The notes under the pieces: generated by a model | Told to the model about the DNA's origin: nothing | What the model saw: the letters and a program-made list of their open reading frames with translations, nothing else | The model's database searches: none | Program-made: the position numbers and the translations under genes | Origin: Saccharibacillus endophyticus | GTDB taxonomy: Bacteria > Bacillota > Bacilli > Paenibacillales > Paenibacillaceae | Direction: 5' to 3' | DNA length: 64,000 bases | Assembly (NCBI RefSeq): GCF_013185185.1 | Contig: NZ_JAAZWE010000001.1 | Coordinates: 62,001 to 126,000, forward strand | In this document: positions 59,892 through 64,000 of the stretch, piece after piece | How positions within the stretch are numbered: the stretch's first letter is position 1 | Layout: each line of letters opens with the position of its first letter

Positions 59892-60233
59892 CTAAAAAAT
59901 AAAGCAATATCTTTCTGACAGCCTGTTCGATACGCTTTTTCCTCCTCTGCCTGTCTTGTCTGTCTTTCTATTTTGTCTTTGTATCCTACCCTTCTAAAAA
60001 GAACCCCATCCTAAAAAGAACCCCATCCCTTTCACGGGAAAGGAATGTTCCCCGGAAGCTATAGGCGGAGGGAGAAATTCGATTGAGGAAGCCTTTGAAC
60101 TCGGAAAAAACAAATAAAAACTTCAATCTATTTTCCGAGTGAGACAGCGCCCGAAACGAATTTCTCCCGCAGCCGTCCAAGCTTCCCCCGAACAGGATCT
60201 CCCCGACTTCCGCGGATGGGTTTCTTTTCCCTC
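59892..60233. other. Intergenic region holding repeat copy D and its flanks
   Basis: 342 bp. Two tandem 17-nt repeats (CTAAAAAGAACCCCATC at 59994-60010 and 60011-60027) lie to the left of repeat copy D. The second, extended to AAAAGAACCCCATCC (60014-60028), pairs with GGATGGGTTTCTTTT (60214-60228) on the right with one mismatch, so the whole element sits in the loop of a terminator-like helix. A small CCC/GGG hairpin lies near 60027-60038. Confidence 0.6.
60045..60205 (+). repeat. Dispersed structured element, copy D
   Basis: Stems: 60054-60060 (GGAAGCT) with 60180-60186; 60070-60081 (GGGAGAAATTCG) with 60157-60168, 12 bp perfect; 60099-60108 (ACTCGGAAAA) with 60131-60140, 10 bp perfect. Motifs GCCTTTGAA, CTTCAATC, GTGAGACAGCG and AAACGAATTTCTCCC match the other copies. 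The paired bases in the second and inner stems differ from copy B on both sides together. Confidence 0.75.
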
Positions 60234-60262
60234 TCGCCAAAATGACGGTTTCCGGTTATAAT
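60234..60262 (+). promoter_or_regulatory. Promoter of the helicase gene
   Basis: -35 TCGCCA (60234-60239) and -10 TATAAT (60257-60262), 17-bp spacing. Its position argues that translation starts downstream, at 60335. Confidence 0.65.
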
Positions 60263-60334
60263 GACGGGTGGCCCGATTGGCAACCGTTTGACAATCCCGC
60301 CAAATCCGCAAGATCAATGGAGGCTATCACCGCT

Positions 60335-62272
60335 TTGACCACTACTTATCCATTTGCGTTCGACCCCGCGGCCCCTTTTCTGGATCAGGCTTCTGACTGG
60401 ATCGCGGACGTCTTTTACGATATTTTGCCCGAAGCCGGCTTCGAGACCCGTGACGAGCAGATCTTCATGGCGTTTCAATTGGAGCGCGCTTATAAAGAAA
60501 AGAAAACCATCTTTGCCGAAGCCGGAGTGGGAACAGGCAAGACGTTGGTCTACCTGCTCTACGCTTCGTTATATGCACGTTATACGCGCAAACCGGCCGT
60601 CATCGCTTGCGCCGACGAGTCGCTGATCGAGCAGCTCGTTAAACCGGAAGGCGATATTGCCAAGATTGCCCGCCATTTGAACTTGAACATCGACGTACGG
60701 CTTGGCAAATCCCAGGATCAATATTTGTGTTTGAACAAACTTGAAGAGGTCCGCGGACCGGGCAGCGAAAACGAAGTGTTCCAAAACATCTACGAAGAAC
60801 TGCCGCCGTTCGTGCATTTTCCGGATACTCTTCAATCGTTCTATCCGTACGGAAGCCGTAAAGATTACCCGGAATTGGACGACAAGCAGTGGGATCAAGT
60901 CGGCTGGGACGTGTTCCAGGATTGTCTGATCTGTCCGCGCCGTCACCGCTGCGGACAAACGCTGTCGCGCGATCATTACCGCAAAGCGACGGATCTGATC
61001 GTTTGTTCGCACGACTTTTACATGGAGCATGTCTGGACCTACGAAGCGCGCAAGCGCGAAGGCCAGCTTCCGCTGCTGCCCGAGCACAGCTCGGTCGTCT
61101 TCGACGAAGGCCACCTGCTGGAGACCGCCGCGCAAAGCGCATTGACGTACAAACTCAAACATTCGGCTTTCGAATCGATCGTGACTCGCCTTCTTGAAGG
61201 CGAAGTTCGCGAATCGCTCGCGCTGGCGGTCGAACATGCCATCGAACGCAGCGACGATCTGTTCGAGCTGATCGGTCGCTACAGCACGCCGGTTCCGGCG
61301 TCGGCGCGCAACGAGTTGGAACTTTCCGCCGAGCTGATGAAGGGAGTGAACGCTTTCCGCGGAGCAGTCGACGCGATCGAGGAAGAGATCGTGTTCGAGA
61401 GCGGGATGTTCAGTCTCGACGAGTATCAACTGCGCATCGTGGAAGAGCACTTGGAGATGATGCAGACCGCGCTTGCGTTGTTCGCCAACCCGCGCGAGCT
61501 GATCTGCTGGACGCAAGACGACCAAGGGGATATGACGCTCGTGCTGATGCCGAAAAAGGTGAAGGAGATTCTGAACGAACGCGTCTTTTCGAAAAAGATG
61601 CCGATCATTTTCTCTTCCGCGACGCTGTCGGCCGACGAGTCGTTCGACTATATCGCGGACAGTCTCGGAGTCAGCGATTATCAGTCGTTTTCCGTCGCTT
61701 CGCCGTATGATTATGAAGAAAGCATGCAGGCAAGCTTGAGCACGGAAACATCCGTCGCGGTCAAGGCGGATCATGTGCTTTCCGCGTTGAAGCGCCGCGA
61801 AGGAGGCATGCTGCTGCTGTTCCCGTCCCGCGAATCGATGGAAGCTTTCCGTTTCGAAGCCGAGTCGCGTCCTGAGTTCGCGGAGTTCCCGATGCTGTAC
61901 GAAGGCGATGCCGAAATCAGCCGCCTGATCTCGGAATTCCAAAACGGCAAATTCGTGAATCTCTGTGCCGTTACGCTGTGGGAAGGACTTGATGTACCGG
62001 GCGACTCGCTGAATCACGTCGTGATTTGGGAATTGCCGTTCCCGCCGAACGATCCGGTCTTTGCTTCCAAGCGTCGTGAGTCTGCCGATCCGTTCGGCGA
62101 AGTGGACATGCCGCATATGCTGCTGAGATTGCGCCAAGGCATCGGCCGCTTGATCCGCACCAGCGGGGATCGCGGACGCGTCGATATTTTCGGCGAAGCA
62201 TTAAATCAACAGAACGTGCGCGAACGAGTGAGCAGCCTGCTGCCGGCCAGCGCCGCAAAGGAGAATGAATAA
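60335..62272 (+). CDS. DinG/XPD-type ATP-dependent DNA helicase
   Basis: 645 residues from TTG 60335, chosen for GGAGG 10-11 bp upstream and because a promoter lies at 60234-60262; the frame is open to ATG 60242. Superfamily 2 iron-sulfur helicase: Walker A AEAGVGTGKTLVYL (K69), four Fe-S cysteines (C132 in YLCLNKLEEV, then C197, C200, C206 in DCLICPRRHRCGQ), the DEGH box at 257-260 in VVFDEGHLLE, and helicase motif VI LLRLRQGIGRLIRTSGD. It should unwind DNA 5' to 3', with roles in repair or R-loop removal. It overlaps the DUF6509 gene by one base. Confidence 0.9.
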   Translation: MTTTYPFAFDPAAPFLDQASDWIADVFYDILPEAGFETRDEQIFMAFQLERAYKEKKTIFAEAGVGTGKTLVYLLYASLYARYTRKPAVIACADESLIEQLVKPEGDIAKIARHLNLNIDVRLGKSQDQYLCLNKLEEVRGPGSENEVFQNIYEELPPFVHFPDTLQSFYPYGSRKDYPELDDKQWDQVGWDVFQDCLICPRRHRCGQTLSRDHYRKATDLIVCSHDFYMEHVWTYEARKREGQLPLLPEHSSVVFDEGHLLETAAQSALTYKLKHSAFESIVTRLLEGEVRESLALAVEHAIERSDDLFELIGRYSTPVPASARNELELSAELMKGVNAFRGAVDAIEEEIVFESGMFSLDEYQLRIVEEHLEMMQTALALFANPRELICWTQDDQGDMTLVLMPKKVKEILNERVFSKKMPIIFSSATLSADESFDYIADSLGVSDYQSFSVASPYDYEESMQASLSTETSVAVKADHVLSALKRREGGMLLLFPSRESMEAFRFEAESRPEFAEFPMLYEGDAEISRLISEFQNGKFVNLCAVTLWEGLDVPGDSLNHVVIWELPFPPNDPVFASKRRESADPFGEVDMPHMLLRLRQGIGRLIRTSGDRGRVDIFGEALNQQNVRERVSSLLPASAAKENE

Positions 62273-62568
62273 TGGAATTTACGGAGTATACGGTAGAGAA
62301 AATTCGCGACGCTTTCGGCATCGTGCAGGGAGAACGTTACGAATTCGTGTTCGAATTCGAAGTGGACGAAGAAGACGAGCTTTACACGCCGCAAGGATTG
62401 CTGCTGCGCGTGATCTACAGCGTGAACGGGGAAGTCAAAAAAATCGTGAAACACGAGATCATCGAACGCGCTACGCAAAAGGTGCTTGAATTTGATCTCG
62501 AAGATGACGAACTGGAAGAAACCGAAGCTTTTTGCGCGGCGCACTACAACGAAGGCGAAGAGTCGTAA
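62272..62568 (+). CDS. DUF6509-like small acidic protein
   Basis: 98 residues, ATG 62272 sharing a base with the helicase TAA, AAAGGAGAAT upstream. Very acidic beta-rich protein (VEKIRDAFGIVQGERYEFVF, EFEVDEEDELYTPQGLLLRV, LEFDLEDDELEETEAFC). Matches a small Paenibacillaceae family that I know as DUF6509, often next to this helicase. Translational coupling suggests a partner role, perhaps as a DNA-mimic or inhibitor given its charge; that is speculation. Confidence 0.75.
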   Translation: MEFTEYTVEKIRDAFGIVQGERYEFVFEFEVDEEDELYTPQGLLLRVIYSVNGEVKKIVKHEIIERATQKVLEFDLEDDELEETEAFCAAHYNEGEES

Positions 62569-62638
62569 GCCTGCTTACCCGAAAAGGACGAGGATCGGGC
62601 GGAGTCTGAATCTGCGCGCGGTGCCTATTCGTGTCAAA

Positions 62639-62676
62639 AGAAGCCCATGTTCTTCATTCGAAGAACATGGGCTTCT
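62639..62676. terminator. Bidirectional terminator
   Basis: A perfect 17-bp stem, 62639-62655 (AGAAGCCCATGTTCTTC) with 62660-62676, loop ATTC. Lies between the DUF6509-like gene and the opposing MpsC-like gene. Confidence 0.9.
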
Positions 62677-62709
62677 CTGCATGCGGCGTCGCAACGAAAA
62701 AAGGGTACG

Positions 62710-63405
62710 TTATCCGGCGTCGGAAGGATTTTCCGTAAAGTCCAACGTCAGCAGGCTGAGGTCGTCTTCGAAAGCCCAATCCAAATAAGCGGCATTCAGC
62801 TTGCGGTTCAGCAATTTCCGAATCGGCAGTTCTTCCAAAAAGCGGTCCAGCTCCAATTCGCGCTTGGCGACTCGAAGTTGGCTGTTAAAGCCTTTTTTGA
62901 CGAGCTTTTTTTCCAGATTGATCAATAATCCGCTTCGGATGATTAACAGCAGATTGTCCCGCAGCCAGAACGATTCGATGTTTACCGGCGACTTTTGGAC
63001 CTTTTCGGTGACGGATTCCACTACGCGATGCAGTTCGGCTTTGCCTGCATACAGATCTTCGGCATAAGGCTGGTTATCGGGCTTCAGCAAGACGGCGATC
63101 AACGCGGTGTCGGATTCGATTTTCCAGTCGATATACGCCAAATCGGTTTTTCTGCCCGTTAATTTTTCGATCTTGGGACGAATGGAAGGGAAAATAAATT
63201 GTTCGAGCAAAATATAGATGTGCGTGTAGCATTCGTCGGGATCTTTGGGCAGGCGTTCGTCGCGGGCATCGGTCAAGCCTCGGTAAAAAAACAGAATCGA
63301 GCGTTCGTTCGAATGAATGTCGACGGACTCCGGAGGTTTGCCGAATTGGCTTTTGCATAAAAGGTTGGAATAGTCTTGAAGGTTTTGAAGCGTCTCGTTG
63401 TCCAT
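62710..63405 (-). CDS. Tandem MpsC/DUF2294 family protein
   Basis: 231 residues. ATG at 63405 behind AAAGGAG; the frame to 63447 lacks a ribosome site. Two copies of the DUF2294 (MpsC-like) fold seem to be joined: the first about 5-105 (SILFFYRGLTDARDE, IEKLTGRKTDLAYIDWKIES) and the second about 115-230 (NLLLIIRSGLLINLEKKLV, IRKLLNRKLNAAYLDWAFED). Single-domain members sit beside NADH-dehydrogenase-like mpsAB genes in staphylococci, but no such genes are here. It has no signal peptide. Function unknown. Confidence 0.75.
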   Translation of the reverse strand: MDNETLQNLQDYSNLLCKSQFGKPPESVDIHSNERSILFFYRGLTDARDERLPKDPDECYTHIYILLEQFIFPSIRPKIEKLTGRKTDLAYIDWKIESDTALIAVLLKPDNQPYAEDLYAGKAELHRVVESVTEKVQKSPVNIESFWLRDNLLLIIRSGLLINLEKKLVKKGFNSQLRVAKRELELDRFLEELPIRKLLNRKLNAAYLDWAFEDDLSLLTLDFTENPSDAG

Positions 63406-63569
63406 CTGGATCGAACTCCTTTCCGTATGCCTACCCATTACCCGCAATCAAGATCGACAACATCTTGTCCGCAACAATTTTTTGAAGGGTTATGATTATC
63501 AAATAAACGTTTGCTTCCGATAATGAAAAGAAGAGAGCGATTTTGCATCGTGCAAGGAGAGAGACAACT

Positions 63570-64000
63570 ATGATTCGCGACTTATTTATTAACTTCTGCT
63601 TGCTGTCTACTTTTCTTTTTTTCGGAGATATGGCGCATAATATGCTGCGTGTGCGGTTCAAGCTCAGTCCCTGGGTCCTCAAGGCGGTATCCGGGGCGGG
63701 TCTGGGCTTATTCGGCATTTTGCAGTTAATGTTTACTTTTGAGTTTTCCAACGGCATCTTGCTCGATTTTCGCCAGCTTTCGATCATGGTAGCGGCAGGT
63801 ATCGGCGGACCGTGGGCAGCCTTGATCGCGACTTTGTTGATCGGAGCGGGGCGGGTTGCGATCGCCGGAGGATTTACGCCCGCATCGGTGCTCGGATTGG
63901 TAGCGACGCTGCTTACATTCGTGTTCGTGCTGCCGGCTTTTCTGGTCAAAGGTTCATTCCGGCGGCAGTGGACGTCGGCTGCTTTGTCGACCACGGTGCT
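63570..64000 (+). CDS. 5TM-receptor membrane sensor, N-terminal part (window edge)
   Basis: ATG 63570 behind AAGGAGAGAG; the window ends after 143 codons. At least four membrane segments are visible: LFINFCLLSTFLFFG, AVSGAGLGLFGILQLMFTFE, IMVAAGIGGPWAALIATLLI and VLGLVATLLTFVFVLPAFLV. The block LLDFRQLSIMVAAGIGGPWA and GAGRVAIAGG is the signature of 5TM-5TMR_LYT receptors, which precede GGDEF or histidine-kinase domains. The output domain lies beyond the window, so the activity cannot be stated. Confidence 0.75.
   Translation, partial: MIRDLFINFCLLSTFLFFGDMAHNMLRVRFKLSPWVLKAVSGAGLGLFGILQLMFTFEFSNGILLDFRQLSIMVAAGIGGPWAALIATLLIGAGRVAIAGGFTPASVLGLVATLLTFVFVLPAFLVKGSFRRQWTSAALSTTV

Noticed and set aside
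59994..60027. CRISPR-like repeat
   Set aside because: Only two 17-nt units with no spacer between them; it is a tandem duplication at the edge of repeat copy D.

Overview
The window looks like chromosomal DNA of a spore-forming Firmicute of the family Paenibacillaceae (Paenibacillus or Saccharibacillus type). The evidence is a GC-rich but Gram-positive gene style (strong AAGGAGG-type ribosome sites, several TTG starts), many two-component and carbohydrate-uptake genes, thioredoxin-type ArsC, a YcnI/YcnJ copper pair and a small DUF6509-like protein behind a DinG-type helicase. The genus is an inference. I see no rRNA, tRNA, CRISPR array, intact transposon or known riboswitch.

Layout. 1-7937: glycan-degradation cluster (sugar-binding lipoprotein, GH29 alpha-fucosidase, CBM9-like protein, large transglutaminase-like protein, GH18 hydrolase). 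8164-14184: methyltransferase, two tandem M3 oligopeptidases, an AraC regulator and a receiver-only protein whose phospho-acceptor Asp is Glu. 14185-17058: YdeI-like, DinB-like and WYL-regulator genes separated by three copies of a structured repeat. 17212-21492: five overlapping genes, pssA-DedA-psd-response regulator-histidine kinase. 21577-25089: MFS exporter, mini-protein, two GNAT enzymes and a divergent MerR regulator. 25285-28764: cation/proton antiporter and an arsRBC operon with a clear operator. 29039-36677: MocR regulator, lipoprotein, HPr-like protein without the catalytic His, FIST-GGDEF protein, GNAT, chemotaxis receptor. 36977-38592: islet of tiny genes and a resolvase remnant. 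38664-41181: Fur-box promoter, interrupted frame, two FecCD iron-siderophore permeases. 41499-46552: aldo/keto reductase, SGNH plus alpha/beta-hydrolase fusion, flavin reductase, cardiolipin synthase. 46780-50989: NarL-type two-component pair with CopCD (YcnJ) and YcnI. 51136-53017: small hypothetical gene, CBS protein, hydrolase. 53363-57466: ECF sigma, membrane anti-sigma, ABC-2 exporter, unknown protein. 57566-64000: phosphoesterase lipoprotein, sugar isomerase, helicase plus DUF6509, tandem MpsC/DUF2294 protein and the start of a 5TM sensor.

How the parts fit. The first cluster plausibly captures and trims fucosylated glycans or glycopeptides; the enzymes have no visible signal peptides, so trimming would be cytoplasmic, and the two M3 peptidases downstream could finish the peptide part. 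The phospholipid operon couples phosphatidylserine and phosphatidylethanolamine synthesis to its own two-component system. The copper operon likewise carries its own NarL-type pair.

The least expected signal is a dispersed structured element of about 75-185 bp in intergenic DNA (14222-14405, 15695-15875 reverse, 15925-16105, 60045-60205, and a 3' half at 41318-41395). The copies keep the same nested stems while the paired bases change together, and they share single-strand motifs (CCTTTGAA, TTCAATC, GTGARACAGCG). Four lie between or inside intrinsic-terminator stem-loops. I do not recognise the family.
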